Positions 35,561-44,632 of a stretch of 64,000 bases of DNA are shown here, one piece after another. Source of the DNA: an uncultured Flavobacteriales bacterium. Lineage in GTDB: Bacteria; Bacteroidota; Bacteroidia; Flavobacteriales_D; Parvicellaceae. Where the stretch lies: assembly GCA_943787535.1 (NCBI GenBank), contig CALSMU010000011.1, positions 186,001 to 250,000 of the forward strand. Direction: 5' to 3'. Below the pieces are notes generated by a model, which saw only the letters and a program-made list of their open reading frames with translations, had not been told where the DNA came from and did not search any database. A program made the translations under genes and the position numbers. How positions within the stretch are numbered: position 1 is the stretch's first letter; each line of letters starts with the position of its first letter.

Positions 35561-35659
35561 GAGAACGAGATTTTATCTTGTTAAGATTACTTAAGGCAGT
35601 GTTTCATCATCTTTTGGTTTATTGATTCGCTCTTAATAGAGTCAAAATGTAATTACCCT

Positions 35660-36514
35660 ATGAAAAAATCATTTTTTACTATTTTCTTATCCTTTTTTAT
35701 TACTAATGGTCTTAGTGCTGCAGAGGTTACTGTAAATCATACTGTTGAAAAAAATTCAGAAAAGAATGAGTACAAAGTTACATCTGTTTTCTCAGGTGCT
35801 TCTAATGCTGAATTTGCAAAAGTTTCTTTTAAAATTCCGGAAGGAGTAAATGTAATCACTCCCTCGTCTGGAGGTAATGTTTCTAAAAAAGAAAGTGATG
35901 GAATTTCCTTTTACGCATTTTCTGTGGGAGATGAAGGGGTAACAACGGTTTTTTACATACAACCTTCGATTATGCAAGATATTTCCATTGGAGTGAAGTT
36001 TGTTTATGCCGTTGGAGAAAGTAAAATGAATCCAAATATTGAAGACTTGGTTATTTCAATAGAGTCAGAAGATTATGCCTCTTATCAAGGTGCTACACCT
36101 GAAGATAATTCCTTTGTGATTAAGGACTTAAGTGATAAAACTTCCTATGCTTTAGTGGTTGCAGAGAATAAAGAAACGGCAGAGATCCTGGAAAACAAAG
36201 AAAACAAAGAAAACAAAGAAGAAAAAGAAAACAAAGGAGACAAAGAAGGAATGGAAAAGATAGAGCGCCCAATGGATAATGGTAATTATTCTATTCAGTT
36301 ATTATCTCTTTCAGATTACAGCGACAGAAGAGTTATGGAATTTTGTATTAAACATAAGCTTAAAACAGGTGATTTGATTAAAAGAAATGTAGGTAATCTA
36401 ACCAAGGTGTCAATTGGTACTTACAGTTCTAAAGAGGCTGCAAACTTAGCTAAGAAGAAAATGATTTCTGGAGATGCCCTCTTAGATGATGCATTTGTGG
36501 TCAAACTTAATTAA
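35660..36514 (+). CDS. exported SPOR-domain-like protein
   Basis: A 284-residue protein with a signal peptide (1-20, ending GLSAA). A beta-rich domain covers about 22-165, then comes a low-complexity Glu/Asn/Lys linker (ENKENKENKEEKENK, about 176-200). The last 75 residues look like a SPOR domain (NYSIQLLSLSDY ... LTKVSIGTYSSKEAANLAKKK). SPOR domains bind denuded peptidoglycan glycan at division sites, so a periplasmic cell-wall role is likely. The linker repeat may vary in length between strains. Confidence 0.78.
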   Translation: MKKSFFTIFLSFFITNGLSAAEVTVNHTVEKNSEKNEYKVTSVFSGASNAEFAKVSFKIPEGVNVITPSSGGNVSKKESDGISFYAFSVGDEGVTTVFYIQPSIMQDISIGVKFVYAVGESKMNPNIEDLVISIESEDYASYQGATPEDNSFVIKDLSDKTSYALVVAENKETAEILENKENKENKEEKENKGDKEGMEKIERPMDNGNYSIQLLSLSDYSDRRVMEFCIKHKLKTGDLIKRNVGNLTKVSIGTYSSKEAANLAKKKMISGDALLDDAFVVKLN

Positions 36515-36544
36515 TTGGCATTCACTCATCATAAGGTAATTCAT

Positions 36545-36553
36545 TAACTTTGC
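36545..36553 (+). promoter_or_regulatory. -7 box upstream of the FAD oxidoreductase gene
   Basis: TAACTTTGC is a perfect TAnnTTTGC. It would give an unusually long leader of about 105 nt before the TTG start at 36,662, in contrast to 13-30 nt at most other genes here. Confidence 0.5.
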
Positions 36554-36661
36554 TAAAATCCTTTCTATTGATAAATGGATGAGTACTAAGGGCAGTTATT
36601 TTGTGAATTACATTGTTCTTGTTTAGAATTATTATAATTTACAAAAAATTTAGAAATCGAT

Positions 36662-37999
36662 TTGGAACACGTAGTAATTATTGGAAATGGCATCTCGGGA
36701 GTTACTGCTGCTCGTCACATCCGTAAATTAAGCAACAAGCGGATTACGATTTTTTCTGTCGAAACCGATTATTTCTTTTCTAGAACTGCTCTTATGTATG
36801 TTTACATGGGGCATATGAAATTTGAACATACGCAACCTTACGAAAATTGGTTTTGGGCAAAGAATAGAATTGAATTGAAAAAAGGATTTGTTGAATCCAT
36901 AGATTATAGTTCTAAGAAATTAAGTTTGTCTGGAGGAGACCAATTTACTTATGATAAACTAATATTAGCGGTTGGCTCCAAGCCAAATAAATTTGGTTGG
37001 CCAGGCCAAAATTTAAAAGGAGTTCAAGGATTGTATAGTAAACAAGATTTGGACCTAATGGAAGAGAATACTTCCAGACACAAAGTAGATAGAGCTGTTA
37101 TAGTTGGAGGAGGGCTAATTGGTGTTGAAATGGCTGAAATGCTTCATTCTAGAAATATATCCGTTTCTTTCTTTGTAAGAGAAGACAGATTTTGGGGTAA
37201 TGTACTTCCACTAAAGGAAGCAGCTATTGTAGAAGAACACTTGATTAAAAAGGGAGTTGATCTGCGTTTTAATACGGAGTTGAAAGAAATTATTTCCGAT
37301 GAAAATGGACGTGTAAAAGCGGTAATTGCTTCTACTGGAGAAGAATTAGCTTGTCAGTTTGTTGGCTTAACTACGGGAGTGTCCCCAAATATAGATTTCT
37401 TAAAAGATTCTGATTTAGAAACCGAAGAAGGTATTGTTGTTAATCAATTTCTAGAAACGAATCAGACCGATGTTTATTCAATTGGTGATTGCGCGCAGTT
37501 TTCAAAACCACTAGCAGGAAGAAAAAAAATAGAGCAAGTTTGGTATACAGGTCGTATAATGGGAGAAACAGTTGCGCAAACTATATGTGGAAACAAACTA
37601 GCCTACAAACCGGGTCATTGGTTTAACTCCGCTAAATTTTTTGACATAGAATACCAAACTTATGGTTGCTTAAATTCAATGCTCCAAGAAGATGAAACAA
37701 ACTTTTATTGGGAGCATAAAAATGGTAAAATGTGCATGCATTTTGTATTCGATAAAGCGTCAAGAAAGTTTTTAGGTCTTAATACTTTAGGAATTAGAAT
37801 ACGACATGAAGTAATGGATCGTCATTTAGATGCTGATGCAACTATTGATAAAGTAATGGAGCAGCTGAAAGATGCTAATTTTGATCCAGAATTTTATAGG
37901 TTATACGAAGATGAAATTGTTGCAAAATTTAATCAAGAGCAGGGTACAAAAATTACCGTAAAAAAGAGAAGTTGGAAACGAATTTTAGGCTTAGGGTAG
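36662..37999 (+). CDS. FAD/NAD(P)-dependent oxidoreductase
   Basis: A 445-residue class I pyridine-nucleotide oxidoreductase. FAD-binding GxGxxG is in VVIIGNGISGVTAARH (about 4-19), the NAD(P)-binding GGGLIGVEMAEML at about 150-162, and the second FAD motif VYSIGDCAQF at about 273-282. No redox Cys pair is seen, so it resembles the ferredoxin/rubredoxin reductase and NirB N-terminal type. The start is TTG at 36,662; there is no in-frame ATG that keeps the first motif. The polyferredoxin gene follows after 1 bp, so it probably passes electrons to it. Confidence 0.9.
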   Translation: MEHVVIIGNGISGVTAARHIRKLSNKRITIFSVETDYFFSRTALMYVYMGHMKFEHTQPYENWFWAKNRIELKKGFVESIDYSSKKLSLSGGDQFTYDKLILAVGSKPNKFGWPGQNLKGVQGLYSKQDLDLMEENTSRHKVDRAVIVGGGLIGVEMAEMLHSRNISVSFFVREDRFWGNVLPLKEAAIVEEHLIKKGVDLRFNTELKEIISDENGRVKAVIASTGEELACQFVGLTTGVSPNIDFLKDSDLETEEGIVVNQFLETNQTDVYSIGDCAQFSKPLAGRKKIEQVWYTGRIMGETVAQTICGNKLAYKPGHWFNSAKFFDIEYQTYGCLNSMLQEDETNFYWEHKNGKMCMHFVFDKASRKFLGLNTLGIRIRHEVMDRHLDADATIDKVMEQLKDANFDPEFYRLYEDEIVAKFNQEQGTKITVKKRSWKRILGLG

Positions 38000-38000
38000 T

Positions 38001-39866
38001 ATGAAGAACTTAAGAAATATTGGTTTGGTAATCTTCCTTGGAGGTTTTTCAATTTTTATTACATCTTTATTTGTAGGTACTTATAAAATTTCAGAAGATA
38101 AGTTAAAGGCACTCTATGATGCTACAGAAGAAATTGACAAAGGCGATACCATAGCTGGAAGTTTGACAAAGACTGCTATTGAATTGCATATCTTGGATAA
38201 AGAATTTAGTAATCAATTTTCATTTAGTTCACATTTATCTGATCTATTCAATAAATCAAATGCTGTAATTGCGGAATCATTTGCTGAAAAAGATGGAATA
38301 ACCGCTAATGAAGTTGAGAAAATTTATGATTTAGCAATTGTAGATGGTAAGGTAATATATAGTAAGGATGTTGTTGAAAGAGTTTTTTTTGATAATAATA
38401 AGAAGCAAAAGTTATTGATAGCTAATACTAGCTGGATGTTCAAGGAAAGTAAATCGTATGAAAAGGTTGCTGACTTTAAAAAGGATTTTGAAAAGAAACT
38501 CAAAGGAATAAATGGAAAATTAGGAGAGAAATATTTTGTCTGGGATAATAAATATTCTCGATTTGATTTAGTTAAAGCATCTTCAAATGGACCAATTACA
38601 GATAATAAAGGGCTATTTTTATTCTTAACATTTGGTCTTTGTATTATCGGTACACTAATGTATATACTACCAGGGGCAATTTTAATGGGTGGTCCTGGAA
38701 TTAAAAACAATGGCGTTTACCATGATCCTGCAACTAACAGAGGCTGGATTGGAATCTTGGCTTTTCTTTTCTTGATCTTTTTTTATATACTACTGTATTT
38801 TTACCCGTGGCTAATTGTTCCTTGGACAAGTATAGTAGATCCTTTCAAAGGTTTGTTTATTGAGGGAGCTTCTGCATCTCAATGGTTTTTATACGGTACG
38901 TTATACACAGTTTCTATGTGTGTAATGGGAATAAGGATGTTTATCAAGTACCGCCATAATCGCTATCAGATAGTTAGAACTGCTAGCGTGTTATCTTTCC
39001 AAATAATTTTTGCTTTTCTGTTAGTAGAAATTCTACCCTTATTTGATTTACCTGCGATGGACTTGAAAAATGCATGGCCATTGGATTATGATATGTTTTT
39101 TGACTGGAATGTAAAAGGTCACTTTGATTCAGGAACAGTTGGAATATTTATGTTTGTTTGGGGGGTTGTTTTGAGTGTAATAGTTATTCCCGTAATGGTT
39201 TACTTTTATGGAAAAAGGTGGTATTGCTCATGGGTTTGCGGATGTGGAGGCTTAGCCGAGACCTTAGGGGATCCGTATAGGCAACTATCCGATAAACGAT
39301 TAATTACGTGGAAAATCGAAAGATGGATGATTTATGGTGTATTTCTGTTTGCAATAATCATGACCATATTCTCCGGTTATCATTCTTACAATGAGGTAAA
39401 TTATCCAGAAATGAGTGGCAAAGATGTATTATTCGGAATGTCTGCCTATAATATTAGAGAATGGTATGGGTTTTTAATTGGGTCAATTTTTGCCGGAGTT
39501 ATTGGAACGGGTTTTTATCCAATTCTTGGGAATAGAGCTTGGTGTCGATTTGGTTGTCCGTTAGCTGCTTATATGGGAATAGTTCAACGATTCAAATCTC
39601 GATTTAGAATTACTACCAATGGCGGTCAATGTATTTCTTGCGGAAATTGTTCTACTTATTGTGAACAAGGGATTGATGTTCGAGCTTACGCTCAGAAAGG
39701 ACAAAACATTATAAGGGCTTCTTGTGTAGGATGCGGTGTTTGCTCTGCTGTTTGTCCAAGGGGAGTTCTTAACTTAGAAAACGCTCCTAATACTGATGGT
39801 TCTCGAATGGAAGCTCCTGAAGTAATTCTAGGCAATGAAGGATTGAAAGAGTTTTTAAATAAATAA
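38001..39866 (+). CDS. membrane polyferredoxin, NapH/NosR-like 4Fe-4S protein
   Basis: A 621-residue inner-membrane electron carrier. One N-terminal transmembrane helix, an extracytoplasmic domain (about 30-195), then five or more helices (about 205-500). Cys clusters: WYCSWVCGCGG (about 409-419), RAWCRFGCPLA, then two C-terminal ferredoxin motifs CISCGNCSTYC and CVGCGVCSAVCPRG. This is the architecture of NosR/NapH/CcoG-type proteins. Its partner is the FAD oxidoreductase directly upstream; the terminal acceptor is unknown. Confidence 0.88.
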   Translation: MKNLRNIGLVIFLGGFSIFITSLFVGTYKISEDKLKALYDATEEIDKGDTIAGSLTKTAIELHILDKEFSNQFSFSSHLSDLFNKSNAVIAESFAEKDGITANEVEKIYDLAIVDGKVIYSKDVVERVFFDNNKKQKLLIANTSWMFKESKSYEKVADFKKDFEKKLKGINGKLGEKYFVWDNKYSRFDLVKASSNGPITDNKGLFLFLTFGLCIIGTLMYILPGAILMGGPGIKNNGVYHDPATNRGWIGILAFLFLIFFYILLYFYPWLIVPWTSIVDPFKGLFIEGASASQWFLYGTLYTVSMCVMGIRMFIKYRHNRYQIVRTASVLSFQIIFAFLLVEILPLFDLPAMDLKNAWPLDYDMFFDWNVKGHFDSGTVGIFMFVWGVVLSVIVIPVMVYFYGKRWYCSWVCGCGGLAETLGDPYRQLSDKRLITWKIERWMIYGVFLFAIIMTIFSGYHSYNEVNYPEMSGKDVLFGMSAYNIREWYGFLIGSIFAGVIGTGFYPILGNRAWCRFGCPLAAYMGIVQRFKSRFRITTNGGQCISCGNCSTYCEQGIDVRAYAQKGQNIIRASCVGCGVCSAVCPRGVLNLENAPNTDGSRMEAPEVILGNEGLKEFLNK

Positions 39867-39885
39867 TAATTACGGTCTTTTATTA

Positions 39886-40590
39886 ATGATTCAAAAACCA
39901 ACTATCGATGTAGTAATTCCCGCCTTTAACGAACAAGAGTCAATTGTGTACGTCTTAAAAGATATGCCGATGAATTGGGTTCGAGAGGTGGTAGTGGTTA
40001 ATAATAATTCTGTTGACGATACTGTAAAAAGAGCTTCTGCAAATGGCGCAACTGTTTTGGACGAACCTCGCCAAGGTTATGGATATGCTTGCCTGAAAGG
40101 AATTGAATACTTAAAGAATAAAATAGACCAGCCAGATATTATTGTTTTTATGGATGCGGACTATTCTGATCATCCAGAGGAGTTGCCTTTCGTGGTTCAA
40201 CCAATTGTCGAAAGAAATATGGATATAGTGATTGGGTCAAGAGCACTGGGCACAAGAGAGAAGAAATCCATGATGCCTCAGCAACTATTTGGCAATTGGT
40301 TAGCTACCCGACTAATTAAGTTGTTTTATGGTGCTAAATTTACAGACTTAGGTCCTTTTAGGGCTTTGAAATTTGAAAAATTATTAGAATTAAATATGCA
40401 GGACACTACATATGGTTGGACTGTTGAGATGCAAGTGAAAGCAGCAAAAAAGAAATATGAATTTTGCGAAGTAGCTGTAAGCTACAGAGAAAGAATAGGG
40501 GTATCTAAAATAACAGGAACAATAAAAGGAACTATTTTAGCAGGTTATAAAATCATAATTACAATATTTAAATACGTTTTTAAGAAATAA
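39886..40590 (+). CDS. family 2 glycosyltransferase, dolichyl-phosphate mannose synthase-like
   Basis: A 234-residue GT-A enzyme. DVVIPAFNEQESI (about 5-17) is the nucleotide-sugar fold entry, VVNNNSVDDTV follows, and VFMDADYSDHPEE holds the DxD metal site. It lacks membrane helices, as in the short DPM1 class. It probably transfers a sugar to a polyprenyl phosphate. The next gene starts 1 bp after its stop; four consecutive plus-strand genes here are tightly packed. Confidence 0.9.
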   Translation: MIQKPTIDVVIPAFNEQESIVYVLKDMPMNWVREVVVVNNNSVDDTVKRASANGATVLDEPRQGYGYACLKGIEYLKNKIDQPDIIVFMDADYSDHPEELPFVVQPIVERNMDIVIGSRALGTREKKSMMPQQLFGNWLATRLIKLFYGAKFTDLGPFRALKFEKLLELNMQDTTYGWTVEMQVKAAKKKYEFCEVAVSYRERIGVSKITGTIKGTILAGYKIIITIFKYVFKK

Positions 40591-40591
40591 C

Positions 40592-42076
40592 ATGGAATTT
40601 ATCATCATTGGACTATATATTTTCTTTTTGACTTTTATTTTGCTTTATGCACTTGCAGAACTCAACCTAACATTTGTTTATTTAAGAGATAAATGGAAAA
40701 ATAGAGGAGATCAAGAAAAGTCTTTTGATAATGATGAAGATAAACCTACAGTGACAATACAACTTCCCGTTTACAATGAATTTTATGTAGTTGAACGCTT
40801 AATCGATGCAGTTGCTAATTTTGATTGGCCAATAGAAAAGTTAGAAATTCAAGTTCTGGATGATTCCAATGATGAAACAGTAGATATTATAGCCAATAAA
40901 GTAAAGGAGCTGCGTAAGAAAGGAATTGACATTAAACAGTTAATTCGACCTAACAGAGAAGGATTTAAAGCAGGAGCTTTGGCTTATGGAATGGACTTGC
41001 TTAGGGGAGAGTATGTAGCTATTTTTGATGCTGACTTTGTTCCAGAATCAGATTTTTTAAATAGAACGATACCCTATTTTTATGACAAAAATATTGGAAT
41101 GGTGCAGACTCGCTGGGGTCATTTGAATAGAGATTATTCTATTTTAACCAAGCTACAGGCATTTGCATTAGATGCGCATTTTAAAGTTGAACAAAGAGGA
41201 AGGAATGCAGGCGATCACTTTATAAATTTTAATGGAACTGCTGGGATTTGGAGAAAAAAAGCCATCGTTGACGCTGGCGGTTGGCAATCAGATACGTTGA
41301 CAGAAGATCTAGATTTAAGTTATAGGGCACAATTAAAAGGATGGAAGTTTAAGTATTTAGAAGGTGTTGAATCTCCAGCAGAACTGCCTGTAACAATGAC
41401 CGCTCTGAAAAGCCAACAGTTTAGATGGAGCAAAGGAGCTGCTGAATGTACAAGAAAGAACTTGGGTAAAGTACTAATTAAAAGAGGTATTGGGTTGAAA
41501 ACAAAACTCAATGCTACTTTTCATCTTTTAAATAGCTTTTTATTTATTTGTATTATGTCTTTGGTTTTGTTAAGTATTCCAGCTATGTTGGTTATTAATC
41601 AATTTCCTCGGTTTGATGATCTGTTTAGAAACTCTCTCTCCTTTTTCTTTATTACCACAATAATACTAGGAATAATTTATTTTGTATCCAATAAGTCCGC
41701 AGCAGATAATTTTAGCGTTGCTTTATTCAAGTTTATTCTTTTTTTCCCAATGTTCCTAGCTTTAACTATGGGGATAGGTTTCTACAATGCAATTGGAGTA
41801 GTGGAGGGGTATTTGGGAAAGAAGTCTCCATTCATTAGAACACCTAAATTTAATGTTACTACAAAATCTGATTCCTTAAAGGCAAATAAGTATGTGATTT
41901 CTTCATTCAATCCTATGGCAATTTTCGAATTTCTTCTTGTGCTTTATGCAGGATATGGAATATATGTAGCATTAAAGTTTGAGAACTATTATATGCTTGG
42001 GTTTCTAATTATGATTGCAATAGGATTTAGTTATACAAGTTTTTACACGGTAAAACATGCTTCAGCTGCTAAATAG
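40592..42076 (+). CDS. processive-type family 2 glycosyltransferase (cellulose synthase-like)
   Basis: A 494-residue membrane glycosyltransferase. One N-terminal helix, then a GT-A domain with IQLPVYNEFYVVERLID, LEIQVLDDSNDET, FDADFVPESDF (DxD), TEDLDLSYRAQLKGW (TED) and QQFRWSKGAAE (Q(Q/R)xRW). About four transmembrane helices follow from residue 305. This is the BcsA/CsgA-like or glucomannan-synthase (CslA) layout. The product polymer or glycolipid cannot be told from sequence. The next gene starts within its last 20 bp. Confidence 0.9.
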   Translation: MEFIIIGLYIFFLTFILLYALAELNLTFVYLRDKWKNRGDQEKSFDNDEDKPTVTIQLPVYNEFYVVERLIDAVANFDWPIEKLEIQVLDDSNDETVDIIANKVKELRKKGIDIKQLIRPNREGFKAGALAYGMDLLRGEYVAIFDADFVPESDFLNRTIPYFYDKNIGMVQTRWGHLNRDYSILTKLQAFALDAHFKVEQRGRNAGDHFINFNGTAGIWRKKAIVDAGGWQSDTLTEDLDLSYRAQLKGWKFKYLEGVESPAELPVTMTALKSQQFRWSKGAAECTRKNLGKVLIKRGIGLKTKLNATFHLLNSFLFICIMSLVLLSIPAMLVINQFPRFDDLFRNSLSFFFITTIILGIIYFVSNKSAADNFSVALFKFILFFPMFLALTMGIGFYNAIGVVEGYLGKKSPFIRTPKFNVTTKSDSLKANKYVISSFNPMAIFEFLLVLYAGYGIYVALKFENYYMLGFLIMIAIGFSYTSFYTVKHASAAK

Positions 42077-43424
42077 GCGAACAGTTATAGTTGCTTTGGT
42101 GGGTATAATCACTCTTTTCTTTTTTGGTTATTATATGACACGGGATGAAGAGTTTTATTTACTAATTGTTTATTCTGTTCTAACCTTTTTATTGCTTTCT
42201 ATATATCCTATTTGGAAATCAGGTTTGATACCAAAGCTTGGATTTAAACAGGTATTGCTTATCGGGCTTTTATTTAGGCTTGTATTACTTTTTTCAGTAC
42301 CTAACTTAAGTGATGATTACTTCCGTTTTATATGGGATGGAGAGTTAATTTCAAATGGATATAACCCTTATAAGTTCAAACCAGTGGATCAGAAGTTTGA
42401 TAGTCCGAAAGATGAAATTAGATTGAAGGATAGGGTTTATTACAAATTAAATTCCAAAGAGTATTACTCGGTCTATCCACCTGTAGATCAATTTTTCTTT
42501 GGTATAGTAGCTTATGCTTCTGGAAATAATTCATTTCAATTCATAGTCTTGTTGAGGTTATTACTTATTGGTTTTGACATTGGTGTTATTCTCATTTTAG
42601 CTAAACTATTAAAGTGGTTTAATAAAAAGAAAGAGTTAGTTGTTCTATATGCATTAAACCCTCTGGTTGTTACGGAGCTTACCGGTAACTTGCATTTTGA
42701 AGGTGTTACCTTATTCTTTGTGTTAACTTCTATATGGTTTGTCATTCAAAAAAGACATATTCAGGCTGGATTATTATATGCCTTGGCAATTTGCACAAAG
42801 TTGATTCCTCTAATACTGTTACCGTTTTTCATTTTTAGAATGAATTGGAAACCTCTAATTGTGTTTTATACTGTTATTGGCCTCTTTACGGTAATGCTAT
42901 TTGTTCCATTTTCAGATGTGAATCTATTCGAGACAATGGGATCCAGTATTGGTTTGTATTTCCATTCATTCGAATTTAACGGAAGTATTTATTACCTATT
43001 CAGGGAAATTGGTTTTAAGATTTATGGTTATAATCAAATTGAAAATATCGGTAAAATTGGACAAGTAATAGTTCTAATTTCTTCAATTATTCTTCTTATA
43101 AAAAATCGCCATAGAAAAGAATTTAATAATATGTTTATCTTTTTTGTTTGGATGTTGCTCATCTACTATGCGGTAGCGTCAATCGTACATCCTTGGTATA
43201 TTATATATCTTTTAACTTTCTCTATTTTAACAAACTTAAAATTTCCTTTGATATGGAGTTTTGTTGTAGTGCTAAGTTATTACGCTTATAAAGATATAGG
43301 TACAGTAGAAGAAAATTATTGGTTAATAGGTGTGGAGTATATTATTCTGCTATTTGCAATTATTTGGGATTTGAAAAATGGTCTTCGCAGAGTTACTTTT
43401 TACTCCAAGGATGGTGATCCATAA
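42057..43424 (+). CDS. GT-C polyprenyl-phosphate sugar-dependent glycosyltransferase
   Basis: A 455-residue integral membrane protein with about ten or eleven hydrophobic helices. The first large loop contains NLSDDYFRFIWDGELISNGYNPY; the acidic pair DD there is the usual GT-C catalytic/metal site (GT87/PIG-M-like). It probably uses the polyprenyl-phosphate sugar made by the short family 2 enzyme upstream. It overlaps the preceding gene by 20 bp and the convergent xerD by 32 bp. Confidence 0.85.
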   Translation: MLQLLNRRTVIVALVGIITLFFFGYYMTRDEEFYLLIVYSVLTFLLLSIYPIWKSGLIPKLGFKQVLLIGLLFRLVLLFSVPNLSDDYFRFIWDGELISNGYNPYKFKPVDQKFDSPKDEIRLKDRVYYKLNSKEYYSVYPPVDQFFFGIVAYASGNNSFQFIVLLRLLLIGFDIGVILILAKLLKWFNKKKELVVLYALNPLVVTELTGNLHFEGVTLFFVLTSIWFVIQKRHIQAGLLYALAICTKLIPLILLPFFIFRMNWKPLIVFYTVIGLFTVMLFVPFSDVNLFETMGSSIGLYFHSFEFNGSIYYLFREIGFKIYGYNQIENIGKIGQVIVLISSIILLIKNRHRKEFNNMFIFFVWMLLIYYAVASIVHPWYIIYLLTFSILTNLKFPLIWSFVVVLSYYAYKDIGTVEENYWLIGVEYIILLFAIIWDLKNGLRRVTFYSKDGDP

Positions 43425-44301
43425 TAACTTGTTTTAAGAAACTTCTATCTAAGTGTGTATATATTTCGGTGGTGGTAATGGATTCGTGTCCTAGCATTTC
43501 TTGAACGGCTCTTAAATCAGCTCCACCTTCAACTAAATGTGTCGCAAATGAATGTCTAAAGGTATGAGGCGAGATACTTTTTCCCAACCCAATCTTTTCT
43601 GCTAGTTGTTTTATTATGGTGAAAATCATAACCCTTGACAATGATTTTCCTCTTCTGTTCAAAAAAGCATAATCTTCAAATCCTTTTTGTATTGTTTGAT
43701 GAACGCGTACTTCGTTAATATAAATTTTTAATTGTTTCAGTGCTTTTCCTCCTATAGGAACAAGTCTTTGTTTATCTCCTTTCCCAATAATTCTTACAAA
43801 ACCTTCTTCCCAAAATATTTCGGATAGTTGCATTGTAGTAAGTTCTGTTACACGAAGACCACAACCGTAAAGTGTTTCAAGTATAGCTAAATTCCTTTCT
43901 CCTTGGGCATTACTTCTATCAATCGCGTTTATTAGAGAGTCAACTTCATCAACGGAAAGAGTGTCCGGTAGTTTTCTTCCGAGTCTTGGTGATTCAAGTA
44001 ATTCAGAAGGGTCTACTTTTATCATATCTTCTAAAATCAAGTATTTAAAGAAAGACTTTATTCCTGAAATTATTCGGGCTTGGCTTCTTGCAGACAAACC
44101 AATTTCATTTATCCATTTAATAAAATTCTGTAAATCATCAATTGATACAGAACTAATGGTTTTATCTATTTCTAAAATTTGCTGAAAATAGTTATCTAAT
44201 TTACAAACATCGCGCAAGTAATTAGAAATAGAATTATCTGAAAGTGAACGTTCTAATTTAAGATAAGCCTTAAAGCCCGCTATTGCACTATGCCATGCCA
44301 T
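43393..44301 (-). CDS. xerD: tyrosine recombinase XerD
   Basis: A 302-residue recombinase that with XerC resolves chromosome dimers at dif. The catalytic set is complete: Arg in YGCGLRVTEL, Lys in GKGDKQR, HTFRHSFATHL, GHESITTTEIYTHL with the Tyr nucleophile. The C-terminus ends HPWSKK. Length and the absence of the integron-integrase additional domain argue for a housekeeping XerD rather than IntI. It is about 18 kb from the attC-like array and is divergent from tRNA-Ser. Confidence 0.92.
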   Translation of the reverse strand: MAWHSAIAGFKAYLKLERSLSDNSISNYLRDVCKLDNYFQQILEIDKTISSVSIDDLQNFIKWINEIGLSARSQARIISGIKSFFKYLILEDMIKVDPSELLESPRLGRKLPDTLSVDEVDSLINAIDRSNAQGERNLAILETLYGCGLRVTELTTMQLSEIFWEEGFVRIIGKGDKQRLVPIGGKALKQLKIYINEVRVHQTIQKGFEDYAFLNRRGKSLSRVMIFTIIKQLAEKIGLGKSISPHTFRHSFATHLVEGGADLRAVQEMLGHESITTTEIYTHLDRSFLKQVIMDHHPWSKK

Positions 44302-44355
44302 TATTGCTGTTAAAGAAGCAATTGAATAAAGATATAATATTTTTTATGAAAAGAC

Positions 44356-44386
44356 TTGCAAATACAAAAAACCGTTCTATTTTTGC
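44356..44386 (+). promoter_or_regulatory. promoter of tRNA-Ser
   Basis: TTG at 44,356-44,358, a 19-bp spacer, then TATTTTTGC at 44,378-44,386. Both boxes and spacing match the Bacteroidota consensus. The tRNA begins 9 nt after the -7 box. Confidence 0.8.
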
Positions 44387-44394
44387 AGCCATTC

Positions 44395-44479
44395 GGATAG
44401 TTGGCAGAGTGGTCGAATGCACTGGTCTTGAAAACCAGCGTACCGCAAGGTACCGGGGGTTCGAATCCCTCACTGTCCG
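44395..44479 (+). tRNA. tRNA-Ser (anticodon UGA)
   Basis: An 85-nt class II tRNA. Acceptor GGATAGT pairs with ACTGTCC (one G-U), the discriminator is G. The anticodon stem CTGGT/ACCAG closes the loop CTTGAAA with anticodon TGA. A long variable arm (GTACC-GCAA-GGTAC) and the T arm GGGGGTTCGAATCCCTC follow. CCA is not encoded. It has its own promoter and terminator. Confidence 0.97.
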
Positions 44480-44483
44480 CAGC

Positions 44484-44525
44484 AAGGGATAACTGAAAAT
44501 TTGATTCAGTTATCCCTTTTTTTTT
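44484..44525 (+). terminator. Rho-independent terminator of tRNA-Ser
   Basis: AAGGGATAACTGAA (44,484-44,497) pairs perfectly with TTCAGTTATCCCTT (44,505-44,518), followed by a run of T residues to 44,525. A textbook terminator immediately after the tRNA. Confidence 0.95.
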
Positions 44526-44614
44526 CTATGATCCTAATAATTTGTGGTCTACAAGCTTTTACTTTAGCATTGAAAGATTCAGTCTAACCATTAGCACTCC
44601 TACTGTCAAAATAT

Positions 44615-44622
44615 TATATTTG
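44615..44622 (+). promoter_or_regulatory. -7 box before the family 2 glycosyltransferase gene at 44,633
   Basis: TATATTTG matches TAnnTTTG. It leaves only 10 bp to the ATG, so a transcript from it would have a leader of about 5 to 6 nt. Confidence 0.5.
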
Positions 44623-44632
44623 TTAGAATTAT

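Noticed and set aside
36190..36260. AAAGAAAACAAAG-type repeats considered as CRISPR or an origin iteron array
   Set aside because: They are short, in frame, and encode the low-complexity Glu/Asn/Lys linker of the SPOR-like protein.
43393..44301. XerD-type recombinase considered as the integrase of the cassette-like array
   Set aside because: It has the length and motifs of housekeeping XerD, no integron-integrase insertion, and is 18 kb from the array. It might still act in trans, but nothing in the sequence shows that.
44395..44479. tRNA-Ser as an integration site for a mobile element
   Set aside because: No duplicated tRNA 3' end, phage or transposon genes follow it; glycosyltransferase genes do.
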